A DNA stretch of 64,000 bases from positions 124,001-188,000 of the forward strand of contig NZ_JABFMU010000002.1 in NCBI RefSeq assembly GCF_013359695.1. The letters run 5' to 3'. This document shows, piece after piece, positions 28,350 to 36,746 of this stretch. How positions within the stretch are numbered: position 1 is the stretch's first letter; every line of letters begins with the position of its first letter. The notes under the pieces were generated by a model. The model was not told the origin of the DNA and did not search any database. It was given only the letters and a program-made list of their open reading frames with translations. Source of the DNA: Pseudomonas sp. C2B4 (lineage in GTDB: Bacteria; Pseudomonadota; Gammaproteobacteria; Pseudomonadales; Pseudomonadaceae). The translations under genes and the position numbers were made by a program.

Positions 28350-29453
28350 ATGACGTCGTTCAACTCCGGGGCCCAACCCCAGAACCGTGCGCCTCAATCC
28401 ATCGGCTTTCTGCTGCTGGACAATTTCACGCTGATTTCCCTGGCCTCCGCAGTCGAACCCCTGCGCATGGCCAACCAGTTGTCCGGCCGTGAGCTGTATC
28501 GCTGGACCACCCTCACCGTCGATGGCGGTCAAGTCTGGGCCAGTGACGGTCTGCAAATCACCCCCGATGCCTCCATGCACAAAGCGCCACCGATGGATAC
28601 CGTGATTGTCTGCGGCGGTATCGGTATTCAACGCACTGTTACCCGCGAACACGTTTCATGGCTGCAAAGCCAGGCGCGTCAGTCCCGCCGCCTCGGTGCC
28701 GTCTGCACCGGCAGCTGGGCCCTGGCCTGCGCCGGCCTGCTGGACGGCTTCGATTGCAGCGTGCACTGGGAATGCCTGGCGGCCATGCAGGAAGCCTTCC
28801 CGCGCGTCGCCATGAGTACCCGCCTGTTCACCCTCGACCGTAACCGTTTCACCAGTTCCGGCGGCACCGCGCCACTGGACATGATGTTGCACCTGATCAG
28901 CCGTGATCACGGTCGTGAACTGTCCGCCGCGATCTCGGAGATGTTCGTCTACGAGCGCATCCGCAACGAACAGGATCACCAGCGCGTGCCGCTCAAGCAC
29001 ATGCTCGGCACCAACCAGCCGAAACTGCAGGAAATCGTCGCGCTGATGGAGGCCAACCTCGAAGAGCCGATCGATCTGGACGAACTGGCGGTGTATGTCG
29101 CCGTGTCCCGTCGTCAGCTGGAGCGGCTGTTCCAGAAGTATCTGCACTGCTCGCCATCGCGTTACTACCTGAAACTGCGCCTGATCCGGGCGCGGCAGTT
29201 GCTCAAGCAAACGCCGATGTCGATCATCGAGGTGGCGTCGGTGTGTGGCTTCGTGTCCACGCCGCACTTCTCCAAGTGCTACCGCGAGTACTTCGGCATT
29301 CCGCCGCGTGACGAGCGCGTAGGCTCCAACACCACGCAGCAAGTGGCGATGATGCCGCTGCCACAAGCCCTGGTGCTGTCGCCGCTGTCCGGGCCGTTGT
29401 CGGCGTTGAGTCAGGCGCGTAATGAGTCGACTTTCGCTAGCGTAAGGCTCTAA
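28350..29453 (+). CDS. gbdR: GbdR, GATase1-AraC transcriptional activator of betaine catabolism
   Basis: A 367-residue regulator that activates betaine and dimethylglycine catabolic genes in response to those compounds (established in P. aeruginosa). The N-terminal DJ-1/PfpI-like sensor domain (about residues 15-190) has the Cys elbow GAVCTGSWALACAGLLDG. The C-terminal AraC domain (about 225-325) has two helix-turn-helices: LDELAVYVAVSRRQLERLFQ and IIEVASVCGFVSTPHFSKCYREYFG. AGGAG precedes the ATG. Likely targets in this window are cbcXWV, gbcA/gbcB, the dgc operon and glyA-sox. Confidence 0.95.
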   Translation: MTSFNSGAQPQNRAPQSIGFLLLDNFTLISLASAVEPLRMANQLSGRELYRWTTLTVDGGQVWASDGLQITPDASMHKAPPMDTVIVCGGIGIQRTVTREHVSWLQSQARQSRRLGAVCTGSWALACAGLLDGFDCSVHWECLAAMQEAFPRVAMSTRLFTLDRNRFTSSGGTAPLDMMLHLISRDHGRELSAAISEMFVYERIRNEQDHQRVPLKHMLGTNQPKLQEIVALMEANLEEPIDLDELAVYVAVSRRQLERLFQKYLHCSPSRYYLKLRLIRARQLLKQTPMSIIEVASVCGFVSTPHFSKCYREYFGIPPRDERVGSNTTQQVAMMPLPQALVLSPLSGPLSALSQARNESTFASVRL

Positions 29454-29468
29454 AACCGAGTCGCATCC

Positions 29469-29550
29469 TTCGCGAGCAGGCTCGCTCCCACAGTTGACCG
29501 GGTTCCAACAGAGGAATGCGGTCGAATGTGGGAGCGAGCCTGCTCGCGAA
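29469..29550. repeat. REPIN 12 (inward type, 82 bp)
   Basis: TTCGCG..CCCAC and GTGGGAG..CGCGAA with a longer spacer, 15 nt after the gbdR stop and 6 nt before the stop of the next, convergent gene. Confidence 0.9.
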
Positions 29551-29556
29551 TGCGTT

Positions 29557-29823
29557 TTATCGGGCGGTATGGCTTTGCTGGTATTCCGCCAACGCCGGCA
29601 GCAACTGCTTGTCGATGGCCTGGCGCACAGCCGGCAGGATCGTCGCACTGCTGGTGTACATCTGCTTGACCATGGTCCGCAGCACGATGGCCCGCTCGTT
29701 GTTCAAACCGCGCACCGCATACTCGCAAGCCTGCTCGGCCGTGGCGCCGCTCGGTACTTGAAAGCCCAATGCCTTGAGCTGGCCCAACAGGTCTTCCTGG
29801 TCAATCAAATCGGCGTACATCAT
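29557..29823 (-). CDS. Hypothetical 88-residue protein
   Basis: A small, soluble, helix-rich protein (MMYADLIDQEDLLGQLKALGFQVP onward) with no domain I recognise, no signal peptide and no membrane segment. A segment with AEQACEYAVRGLNNERAIVLRTMVKQMY suggests amphipathic helices. AAGGA precedes the double ATG at normal spacing, codon use matches its neighbours, and the gene lies convergent to gbdR. I regard it as a real gene of unknown function. A P. aeruginosa hypothetical occupies a similar position next to gbdR (from memory, not checked). Confidence 0.7.
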   Translation of the reverse strand: MMYADLIDQEDLLGQLKALGFQVPSGATAEQACEYAVRGLNNERAIVLRTMVKQMYTSSATILPAVRQAIDKQLLPALAEYQQSHTAR

Positions 29824-29932
29824 GACGCAAATCCTTCTTCTGGGAACGGTGTCGTGGCTCGATTCTGGTAGGGGTGCCGGGTGGCGGCAAGGGCGATTTG
29901 TCGCAATGGCCGCATTGGCTATGAAAGCGTCG

Positions 29933-30072
29933 TTTTCGGGCTATTTACCTGCGAAGGGAGTCGGCACACTGGACTCAGCTTGCTTCACGAAGGTTTGGTC
30001 ACCCTCGCACGGCAGCTCCTCAACAGTACCTATTGCCTCGATCCTGTCACGGCTTGATCGGGGCTTTTTTTT
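29933..30072 (+). ncRNA. Candidate small RNA with promoter and terminator
   Basis: A free-standing transcription unit with no open frame. A sigma-70-like TTGTCG (29898-29903) is spaced 16 bp from TATGAA (29920-29925). About 140 nt downstream there is a stem GCCTCGATC/GATCGGGGC (30035-30064) followed by eight T. No gene on this strand needs that terminator, because the genes on either side run leftward. I cannot assign it to a named sRNA family. Confidence 0.5.
30035..30072 (+). terminator. Rho-independent terminator of the candidate sRNA
   Basis: A 9-bp stem (GCCTCGATC with GATCGGGGC, one G-U pair), a 12-nt loop and a run of eight T. Confidence 0.8.
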
Positions 30073-30113
30073 GCCTGTGAATCAGAGGGTTTTGTGTTGT
30101 TTGACAGGCCGCA

Positions 30114-30177
30114 TTCGCGAGCAGGCTCGCTCCCACAAGGACCGCCTGAAACCTGTGGGAGCGAGCCTGCTCGCGAA
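30114..30177. repeat. REPIN 13 (inward type, 64 bp)
   Basis: TTCGCG..CCCAC then GTGGGAG..CGCGAA. It ends 15 nt before the stop of the gamma-butyrobetaine dioxygenase gene. Confidence 0.9.
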
Positions 30178-30192
30178 GAACGATGACTCGGT

Positions 30193-31356
30193 TTAACGCT
30201 GTAGCACCAAAATGCGCGACAGCAATTCATCCCGATCGACATAGCACCCCTGGAAATGCCGGGCCCCGGTGGCGGGATCGAAGGCATTGCGGGCGTGGAG
30301 GGTGCGGCGGTTGTCGAAGCACCAGAGTTCGCCGGGGTTGAGCCTTTGCATCAACCTGAACCGGGGCTCGCGGGTCATCGCGATAAAGCGGCGATAGGCG
30401 CGGTAGAGCAAGGGCATCTGGTCCACCGACGCATCGAACGGCCCGCGCAGAAAATTCGCCATGCGGATCTCCGATATCTGGCCCAATGCGTCCAGGTCGA
30501 TGATGGGGGCGAGGCAACGGTAGTCGCTATGGCGGTCCTTGTTGCGAAACTCCACGGGGATCTCGCAGAGGCTTTTGAATGACTCGGGATCCTCCCGGCG
30601 CAAGGCATCGGCGATGGCGAAACCATCGACGAAAATACTCTCGCCACCCTCGGCGTCGTTGACCAGGCAATGCAGGAATTGCAGCCCCGGTTGCAACTCC
30701 CGGGTCGGCAGATCGCTGTGCAGTGGCAGGTTGAAAGCGGTGTAGGCGTTGCTGTCAGCGTCGGCCTTGGATTGCACGTTGAACAGCACACCGAAATTGC
30801 TCTCGCGGATGAAAGAAATGCGCTGCGCGATCAGCTTCAGAGAGCCGGGTTCGGTGGGCACGCCACGGACCTGGGTCAGGCCGATATCCCGTACGGCGAG
30901 AAGCCACTGCAATAGGGCATCGTTGTCGTGCATCAGCGCCTGATACTCGAACACTGGCAGTGCCAGATCGTTATGCCATAGGCGTGCTTTTGGCTTGCCG
31001 GCGAGGCGTTCGGCGCGGGATTCGTCGTCGTAGGCGTGGGCACGCAACCAGCCTGGATCGAAGCGACTCAGGTGGCCGTCCTGCCATTGCACGCTCAGGC
31101 AGCCTTCAAGGTCGACGCTGGCTTGTGCAGGGATCAGGTTTTCCGGAACGTCGACGATTTCCAGCACCTGTTCGCGGGTCACTGTGTAGACGCATTGCGG
31201 GCACGGGCAGTTGTCCCGCAGCCATTGGTGATGGAAGGGGCTGACACGGTTGTCGGCCCACTTCACCAGCACACGATCCGCCATCGCTTGCACGCCTGAC
31301 AGCGCGCTGATCAACGGATAAGTACGGAAGTCGGCAAAAGCGGCGGCGGTGTTCAT
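30193..31356 (-). CDS. Gamma-butyrobetaine dioxygenase
   Basis: A 387-residue 2-oxoglutarate/Fe(II) oxygenase that hydroxylates gamma-butyrobetaine to L-carnitine. The N-terminal zinc-binding domain (DUF971-like, residues about 25-115) has the Cys/His motif HQWLRDNCPCPQCV. The catalytic TauD-type domain (about 130-385) has the iron ligands H-S-D in LPLHSDLPTRE and the distal His in RRTLHARNAF, with the Arg of the 2OG site shortly after. Length and layout match the enzyme known from Pseudomonas sp. AK 1. AAGGAG precedes the ATG. It is the last gene of the caiX-cdhC-cdhA-cdhB cluster, so its product feeds the pathway encoded upstream. Confidence 0.93.
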   Translation of the reverse strand: MNTAAAFADFRTYPLISALSGVQAMADRVLVKWADNRVSPFHHQWLRDNCPCPQCVYTVTREQVLEIVDVPENLIPAQASVDLEGCLSVQWQDGHLSRFDPGWLRAHAYDDESRAERLAGKPKARLWHNDLALPVFEYQALMHDNDALLQWLLAVRDIGLTQVRGVPTEPGSLKLIAQRISFIRESNFGVLFNVQSKADADSNAYTAFNLPLHSDLPTRELQPGLQFLHCLVNDAEGGESIFVDGFAIADALRREDPESFKSLCEIPVEFRNKDRHSDYRCLAPIIDLDALGQISEIRMANFLRGPFDASVDQMPLLYRAYRRFIAMTREPRFRLMQRLNPGELWCFDNRRTLHARNAFDPATGARHFQGCYVDRDELLSRILVLQR

Positions 31357-31368
31357 GCAATCTCCTTG

Positions 31369-31845
31369 TTATTTTTTTGGGGGTAATGCGATCACTCGGC
31401 CAATGTACTTGGGGGTTGGCAGGTCGGTCTGGTCGGCGACGATGGCTTGCAGTTTGCCCAGGGTCACGTCGCTGAACGGTGTGGAACTTGGCCCGGCAAG
31501 GTCGACGTGCAGCAGCATTTGCTCGTTGCCGGCCAGCTCTTTGTCATCGCCCACGAGGTGCAGGCTGTGATAGAGGTGCAGGCGCTTGCTGTCGTGGCCA
31601 ATGATCTGTGTGCGCACCTCGACATCGGCGTCGAGCTTCACTTCGTGCAGGTAGTTCAAGTGCAGCTCCAGGGTAAACAGCGAGTTGCCGCTGGCTTCGC
31701 GGTTGTTGCTGTCCATGCCCAGGCGATCCATCAGGGCGTCGGTGGCGTAGCTGAAAATCAGCAGGTAGAACGCGTCGCGCAGGTGGCCGTTGTAGTCGAC
31801 CCAGTCGGGGATGATGCGGGTTTGGTAGGTGGTCAGTGCTGGCAT
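31369..31845 (-). CDS. cdhB: Betainyl-CoA thioesterase (hotdog fold)
   Basis: A 158-residue hotdog-fold thioesterase. Its N-terminal RIIPDWVDYNGHLRDAFYL contains the catalytic Asp of the 4HBT family. In the known carnitine pathway, CdhC produces betainyl-CoA and CdhB hydrolyses it to glycine betaine plus CoA. The gene lies 12 nt upstream of the gamma-butyrobetaine dioxygenase gene and downstream of cdhA, the P. aeruginosa order (PA5385-PA5387). A GGAAA ribosome site lies before the ATG. Confidence 0.9.
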   Translation of the reverse strand: MPALTTYQTRIIPDWVDYNGHLRDAFYLLIFSYATDALMDRLGMDSNNREASGNSLFTLELHLNYLHEVKLDADVEVRTQIIGHDSKRLHLYHSLHLVGDDKELAGNEQMLLHVDLAGPSSTPFSDVTLGKLQAIVADQTDLPTPKYIGRVIALPPKK

Positions 31846-31884
31846 GTTTCAGTTTCCAATAAGTGTGGTGACTGTACTGCCGCA

Positions 31885-31948
31885 TTCGCGAGCAGGCTCG
31901 CTCCCACAAGGACCGCGCAAAACCTGTGGGAGCGAGCCTGCTCGCGAA
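31885..31948. repeat. REPIN 14 (inward type, 64 bp) between cdhA and cdhB
   Basis: TTCGCG..CCCAC then GTGGGAG..CGCGAA. It lies inside the operon, 21 nt after the cdhA stop. Confidence 0.9.
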
Positions 31949-31969
31949 GGGGCCAGTCCTGCTGGGTGA

Positions 31970-32935
31970 TTACTCGCTGAAGGCCATCCCATGTTTCTCT
32001 TTGGTGGTCTTCACCGCCTCCAGCACCGCCAGCAGGCAGTCATCACGATAGCGTTCCAGCGCCGAAATGCTGTGTTTGCCCAACTGATCGCTGGTGCCGT
32101 CCACCACATCGTCGATCAGTTTGTCAGTCAGCTCAGGCGCAGGCAGGTAGGTCCACGGCAACTGTAGCGCCGGGCCGAACTGTGCCATGAAGTGACGCAT
32201 GCCTGCATCGCCACCGGCCAAGGTGTAGGTCAGGAAAGTACCCATGAACGACCAGCGCAGACCGGCGCCAAAGCGAATTGCATCGTCGATCTCGCCGGTG
32301 GTCGCCACGCCATCGTTGACCAGGTGCAGCGCCTCGCGCCACAACGCTTCGAGCAAGCGGTCGGCGATGAATCCCGGCACTTCCTTGCGCACATGCAAGG
32401 GGCGCATGCCGAGGGATTCGTAGACTTTCATGGCCGCTTGCACGGCTTCGGGGGCGGTGTTCTTGCCGCCGACCACTTCCACCAATGGCAGCAGGTAAAC
32501 CGGGTTGAACGGGTGCCCGACCACGCAGCGTTCCGGGTGCGTCGAGCTCTCGTAAAACTCGCTCGGCAACAGTCCCGAGGTGCTGGAGCCGATCAAGGCA
32601 TTGGGCTTGGCGGCAGCGCTGATTTTGCTGTGCAGCTCGAGTTTCAGCTCAAGACGTTCGGGGGCGCTTTCCTGGATGAAATCGGCGTCGCGCACGCACT
32701 CTTCGATGGTGGCGACAAAGCGCAGGCGATCTTGCGAGGCGCCGGGCGCCAGGCCTTGTTTCTCCAGGGCGCCCCAGGCATTGGCGACGCGTTTGCGCAG
32801 GGCGGCTTCGGCACCGGGCGCCGGGTCCCAGGCCACCACGTCGAGGCCGTGGGCGAGGGCGCGGGACACCCAACCGCTGCCGATGACACCGCTGCCCAGG
32901 GCTGCGAAGGTTTTGATTTCGGTGATAAAGCTCAT
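31970..32935 (-). CDS. cdhA: L-carnitine dehydrogenase
   Basis: A 321-residue NAD-dependent dehydrogenase of the 3-hydroxyacyl-CoA dehydrogenase fold that oxidises L-carnitine to 3-dehydrocarnitine. The Rossmann motif [21 protein letters not shown] begins at residue 10. Catalytic-region segments are [16 protein letters not shown] and [21 protein letters not shown], with the active His and Glu. The C-terminal helical domain contains [18 protein letters not shown] precedes the ATG. It sits between cdhC and cdhB. Confidence 0.94.
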   Translation of the reverse strand: MSFITEIKTFAALGSGVIGSGWVSRALAHGLDVVAWDPAPGAEAALRKRVANAWGALEKQGLAPGASQDRLRFVATIEECVRDADFIQESAPERLELKLELHSKISAAAKPNALIGSSTSGLLPSEFYESSTHPERCVVGHPFNPVYLLPLVEVVGGKNTAPEAVQAAMKVYESLGMRPLHVRKEVPGFIADRLLEALWREALHLVNDGVATTGEIDDAIRFGAGLRWSFMGTFLTYTLAGGDAGMRHFMAQFGPALQLPWTYLPAPELTDKLIDDVVDGTSDQLGKHSISALERYRDDCLLAVLEAVKTTKEKHGMAFSE

Positions 32936-32967
32936 GGCTACGTCCTAAAGAGTTCGGTGATGCCCTT

Positions 32968-33055
32968 GTGGGAGCGAGCCTGCTCGCGAAAGCGGTGTGT
33001 CAGTCGACTGAAATGTCGGATGTGACGGCCTCTTCGCGAGCAGGCTCGCTCCCAC
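32968..33055. repeat. REPIN 15 (outward type, 88 bp) between cdhC and cdhA
   Basis: GTGGGAG..CGCGAA then TTCGCG..CCCAC. It lies inside the operon, 22 nt after the cdhC stop. Confidence 0.9.
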
Positions 33056-33077
33056 AGGGGTAAAGAATGAGTAGTGA

Positions 33078-33965
33078 TTAACCGCGCTGCTTCAGGCCCA
33101 TTTTCTTGCGGCCTTCAGCCGGGGTGAGCACCCGGGCGCCGAGGCGGCTGAGGATTTCGCCGGCGCGTTCGACCAGTTGGCCGTTGGTCGCCAGCACGCC
33201 CTTGTCCAGCCACAGGTTGTCTTCCAGGCCAACCCGCACGTTGCCGCCGAGCAATACCGCCTGTGCGGCCATCGGCATTTGCATGCGGCCGATGCCGAAA
33301 CCGGCCCAGACCGCGTCGGCCGGCAGGTTGTCGACCATGGCTTTCATGGTGGTGGTGTCCGCCGGGGCGCCCCACGGGATGCCCAGGCAGAGCTGGAACA
33401 GCGGGTTGTCCAGCAGGCCTTCCTTGATCATCTGCTTGGCGAACCACAGGTGACCGGTGTCGAAGATTTCCAGCTCGGCCTTCACGCCCAGCTCTTGAAT
33501 GCGTTTGGCGCCAGCACGCAGCTGGGCCGGGGTGGACACGTAAATGGTGTCGCCGTCGCCGAAGTTCAGGGTGCCGCAATCGAGGGTGCAGATTTCCGGC
33601 AGCAGTTCTTCGACGTGGGCCAGGCGGGTCAGCGGACCGACCAGGTCGGTGTTCGGGCCGAACTCCATCGGGTTCTCGCCGGCACCGATTTCCAGGTCGC
33701 CGCCCATGCCGGCGGTGAGGTTGACGATGATGTCGACGTCGGCTTCACGGATGCGCTCCATCACTTCGCGGTACAGCGCCACGTCACGGCTGAACTTGCC
33801 GGTTTGCGGATCGCGAACGTGGCAGTGAACCACGGTGGCGCCGGCCTTGGCGGCTTCCACGGCGGCAGCGGCGATTTGTTTCGGGGTGACCGGCACGTGT
33901 GGGCTCTTGGCGGTCGTGTCGCCAGCACCGGTGAGTGCGCAGGTGATGATGACGTCGTGGTTCAT
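33078..33965 (-). CDS. cdhC: 3-Dehydrocarnitine:acetyl-CoA cleavage enzyme (BKACE)
   Basis: A 295-residue Zn-dependent beta-keto acid cleavage enzyme that takes 3-dehydrocarnitine plus acetyl-CoA to betainyl-CoA plus acetoacetate. The TIM-barrel family begins [11 protein letters not shown]; the metal-binding [13 protein letters not shown] lies at about residues 45-57 and [10 protein letters not shown] at about 80-89. The C-terminal [21 protein letters not shown] is the BKACE signature. AAGGA precedes the ATG. It is the second gene after caiX. Confidence 0.94.
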   Translation of the reverse strand: MNHDVIITCALTGAGDTTAKSPHVPVTPKQIAAAAVEAAKAGATVVHCHVRDPQTGKFSRDVALYREVMERIREADVDIIVNLTAGMGGDLEIGAGENPMEFGPNTDLVGPLTRLAHVEELLPEICTLDCGTLNFGDGDTIYVSTPAQLRAGAKRIQELGVKAELEIFDTGHLWFAKQMIKEGLLDNPLFQLCLGIPWGAPADTTTMKAMVDNLPADAVWAGFGIGRMQMPMAAQAVLLGGNVRVGLEDNLWLDKGVLATNGQLVERAGEILSRLGARVLTPAEGRKKMGLKQRG

Positions 33966-33996
33966 TTGGCGGTTCCTTACAGGCGTGGTGGTCCCG

Positions 33997-34020
33997 TTCG
34001 CAGCCCGGTCGGGCTGCGAA
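33997..34020 (-). promoter_or_regulatory. Intercistronic hairpin between caiX and cdhC
   Basis: A perfect 10-bp stem, TTCGCAGCCC/GGGCTGCGAA, with a GGTC loop lies 35 nt after the caiX stop. It has no T-run. It occupies the same position as the hairpin after cbcX, consistent with setting a higher level for the binding protein. Confidence 0.65.
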
Positions 34021-34055
34021 TCGGAGGTTCAGTTCAGGTGTGTTTCCGGGGGGAG

Positions 34056-35000
34056 CTATTTGCTGGTCAGCTTGAGGTTTTCAGCCGCAGGCTTGCCGTC
34101 GAAGGTGGTCACGCCTTCGAGCCAGCGCTGCTTGTCTTGCGGGTGATCTTTCAGCCATTGCCTGGCCGATTCGAAGGCGTCCTTGTGATCCAGCAGTGGC
34201 TGCATCATCCGGCTCTCGTCTTCGGCGGTGAAGGTCAGGTTGCTCAGCAGTTTGCCGATGTTCGGGCACTGCTCGGCGTAGGTCGGCGCGGTCACGGTCC
34301 AGACCGTGGCCATGCCTTCGTTCGGGCCCAGCGCGTCTTCGCTGCCGGTGAGGTAGGTCATCTGCACGTTGACGTTCATCGGGTGTGGTGCCCAGCCGAA
34401 GAACACCACGGCTTCCTTGCGGCGCACGGCACGATCCACCGCCGCGAGCATGCCGGCCTCGCTGGACTCGACCAGCTGGAACTTGCCCAGGCCGAACTGG
34501 TTCTTGGCGATCATCGCCTTGATCTGGGTGTTGGCACCCGAGCCAGGCTCGATACCGTAGATCTTGCCGCCCAGTTCTTTTTCGAACTTGGCGATGTCGG
34601 CGAAGGTTTTCAGGCCCTTGTCGGCGAGGTAGGTCGGCACGGCGAGGGTGGCGCGAGCGTCCTTGAGGCTTGGCGCTTCAAGCACCTTGACCTGATTGGC
34701 GTCGACGAACGGGGTGATGGTCTGGGTCATCAGCGGGTTCCAGTAACCCAGGAACAGGTCCAGGCGCTGATCGCGGATCCCGGCGAATATGATTTGCTGG
34801 GAGGCGCTGGTTTGTTTGGTGCTGTAGCCGAGGCCGTCGAGCAATACCTGGGTCATGGCACTGGTAGCGATAACGTCGGTCCAGTTCACTACGCCCATGC
34901 GCACGTTCTGGCACGACGCAGGTTCGGCGGCCATGACACTGGCGCTCAGCAAAGCGGTACCGCTGAGTGCAAGAACACAGCTGCTGATCAGTCGTTTCAT
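34056..35000 (-). CDS. caiX: Carnitine-binding periplasmic protein
   Basis: A 314-residue periplasmic protein of the ChoX/OpuAC class that donates carnitine to the CbcVW core. The signal peptide MKRLISSCVLALSGTALL continues to about residue 25, with cleavage near AEP. The mature part has MGVVNWTDVIATS, FLGYWNPLMTQT, YGIEPGSGANTQIK and VVFFGWAPHPMNVN. I set the start at 35000 because GAGGA lies upstream, although the frame is open for 56 more codons. It is divergent from cdhR and first in the carnitine operon. Confidence 0.93.
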   Translation of the reverse strand: MKRLISSCVLALSGTALLSASVMAAEPASCQNVRMGVVNWTDVIATSAMTQVLLDGLGYSTKQTSASQQIIFAGIRDQRLDLFLGYWNPLMTQTITPFVDANQVKVLEAPSLKDARATLAVPTYLADKGLKTFADIAKFEKELGGKIYGIEPGSGANTQIKAMIAKNQFGLGKFQLVESSEAGMLAAVDRAVRRKEAVVFFGWAPHPMNVNVQMTYLTGSEDALGPNEGMATVWTVTAPTYAEQCPNIGKLLSNLTFTAEDESRMMQPLLDHKDAFESARQWLKDHPQDKQRWLEGVTTFDGKPAAENLKLTSK

Positions 35001-35195
35001 CTCAGGATTCCTCGGCAGTTCGTTATTGTGGGTCCGGTCGTCTTTGTGCGCCGGTGATGTCACGTTACGCAGCTGTGTCCCCATAAAAACGCACTGCGGC
35101 GACCGACTCTTGCACTGCAGCGACCTGCCCACTTGAATGCCGGTGGCAAGTGGCGTATCAACGTCCACACGCTACCCGTCAACCGAGTGCGCTCC
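35001..35195. promoter_or_regulatory. caiX-cdhR divergent control region
   Basis: A 195-bp gap between the carnitine operon (leftward) and its regulator gene (rightward), containing the 21-bp-period direct repeat at 35091-35125. No gene is seen in it. Confidence 0.65.
35091..35125. promoter_or_regulatory. Candidate CdhR operator: direct repeat with 21-bp period
   Basis: GCACTGCGGCGACC (35091-35104) and GCACTGCAGCGACC (35112-35125) match at 13 of 14 positions. A spacing of two helical turns is typical of AraC-family operators. The position, 91 bp upstream of caiX and 71 bp upstream of cdhR, suits control of both genes. Confidence 0.65.
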
Positions 35196-36140
35196 ATGTC
35201 CCAGGATTTCTATTTCTTGTTGATGCCGGGTTTCTCGGCCATTGGATTTATCTCGGCCATCGAGCCGTTGCGGGTCGCCAATCGCTTTCGCGGCGAGCTC
35301 TATCGCTGGCACGTGCTGAGTGCCGATGGCGGGGCGGTGCTGGCCAGTAACGGCATGTCGGTCAACGCCGATGCGGCGCTGGAGCCGCTGAAAAAGGGCG
35401 CGACCTTATTGGTGGTCGCCGGCTTCGAGCCGTTGAAGTTCGCCACCCCGGCCCTGGAACATTGGCTGCGTCGCCTGGACAACGAAGGCGTGACTCTCGG
35501 CGCCATCGACACCGGCAGCTTTATCCTCGCCGAAGCCGGCCTGCTCGATGGCCATCGCCTGACCCTGCACTGGGAAGCCATCGACGCCTTCAAGGAATCC
35601 TATCCGCAGCTCAGCGTCACCCAGGAGCTGTTCGAGATTGACCGTCGACGCATCACCAGCGCGGGCGGCACTGCGTCGATCGACTTAATGCTGGATTTGA
35701 TTGCCCAGGCCCACGGCCCGGAACTGGCGATCCAGGTCAGCGAACAGTTCGTGCTCGGCCGCATCCGCCCGCGCAAAGACCACCAGCGCATGGAGGTCGC
35801 TACGCGCTACGGCATCAGCAACAAGAAACTTGTTCACGTTATCGGAGAGATGGAACAGCACAGCGAGCCGCCGCTGAGCACCCTGGAACTGGCGGAATCG
35901 ATCAAAGTGACGCGCCGACAGCTAGAGCGGTTGTTTCGCCTGCATCTGAATGACACGCCGAGCAATTTCTACCTGCGCCTAAGGCTGGAAAAGGCCCGGC
36001 AGCTGCTGCGCCAGACCGATATGAGTGTGTTGGAAGTGAGTATTGCTTGCGGGTTTGAGTCGCCCTCGTATTTCACCCGCAGCTATCGGGCGAAATATGA
36101 GCGCTGCCCACGGGAGGATCGGCGGACCGCGAAGGCCTGA
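35196..36140 (+). CDS. cdhR: CdhR, GATase1-AraC activator of carnitine catabolism
   Basis: A 314-residue regulator, paralogous to GbdR, that activates the carnitine dehydrogenase operon in P. aeruginosa. The DJ-1/PfpI-like sensor domain spans about residues 1-175. Its nucleophile elbow reads GAIDTGSFILAEAGLLDG, with Asp where GbdR has Cys. The C-terminal AraC domain (about 215-310) has LELAESIKVTRRQLERLF and VLEVSIACGFESPSYFTRSYR. I chose the ATG at 35196 (MSQDFYFLL), where family similarity begins; a TTG at 35133 would extend it. Confidence 0.93.
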   Translation: MSQDFYFLLMPGFSAIGFISAIEPLRVANRFRGELYRWHVLSADGGAVLASNGMSVNADAALEPLKKGATLLVVAGFEPLKFATPALEHWLRRLDNEGVTLGAIDTGSFILAEAGLLDGHRLTLHWEAIDAFKESYPQLSVTQELFEIDRRRITSAGGTASIDLMLDLIAQAHGPELAIQVSEQFVLGRIRPRKDHQRMEVATRYGISNKKLVHVIGEMEQHSEPPLSTLELAESIKVTRRQLERLFRLHLNDTPSNFYLRLRLEKARQLLRQTDMSVLEVSIACGFESPSYFTRSYRAKYERCPREDRRTAKA

Positions 36141-36154
36141 CCCCCGAGAACCCT

Positions 36155-36242
36155 GTGGGAGCGAGCCTGCTCGCGAATGCAATCTGTCAGTTGGCCCATG
36201 TGCCGGCCGATACACCGCTTTCGCGAGCAGGCTCGCTCCCAC
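36155..36242. repeat. REPIN 16 (outward type, 88 bp)
   Basis: GTGGGAG..CGCGAA then TTCGCG..CCCAC, 14 nt after the cdhR stop. Confidence 0.9.
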
Positions 36243-36270
36243 AGTGGCGCTGCTTTGTCTGGAAGATCGG

Positions 36271-36687
36271 TTACTTTTTCAGTAACGCCGAGCAGGCAGC
36301 CTTGTACGCCTCATGCTGATATTTGTTCAGCGTCGCCGGCAGTTCAAAGTTGTGCTTCTTGGCCTGCGCGTTGATGGTCTGCGGCGATAACAATGTCACC
36401 TCGCAATTCTCCAGCAACTGGAAAACCCCTTCGATCTTGAACGTGGTCGGCCCACCCGCGAATTCGCCTTTCTTGCTGCGTTTCTTGATCGCGATTCGAT
36501 CTATCGAATTCTCGCGGACAAACGACGCAACCTGGGCGGCAAAGACTTTGACGTTGGCGGCTTCGTCGTCATCGTCCAGGGCGATTTTTTTGGTAGCGAG
36601 CGAGACGTGATTCAACGCATGGCCGTCGAGAGCGGCCACGGCAATGATTGCTTCGCTGCCTTTGATTTCGATGCCGCAGACTTTCAT
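36271..36687 (-). CDS. DUF3010 family protein
   Basis: A 138-residue cytoplasmic protein of the uncharacterised DUF3010 family. It begins MKVCGIEIKGSEAIIAVAALDG and has the middle segment IDRIAIKKRSKKGEFAGGPTTFKIEG. Its first strands resemble the RNase H-like or actin-like fold (a conserved G-I-E-I-K-G start), which is inference. AAGGGA precedes the ATG. It is transcribed towards cdhR and has no evident link to amine catabolism. Confidence 0.85.
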   Translation of the reverse strand: MKVCGIEIKGSEAIIAVAALDGHALNHVSLATKKIALDDDDEAANVKVFAAQVASFVRENSIDRIAIKKRSKKGEFAGGPTTFKIEGVFQLLENCEVTLLSPQTINAQAKKHNFELPATLNKYQHEAYKAACSALLKK

Positions 36688-36746
36688 GGAGAATCCCTTT
36701 TAGTTGGAGGAGCGCAGCCTACAGCTCAATTGACTGAAGTTTGTAT

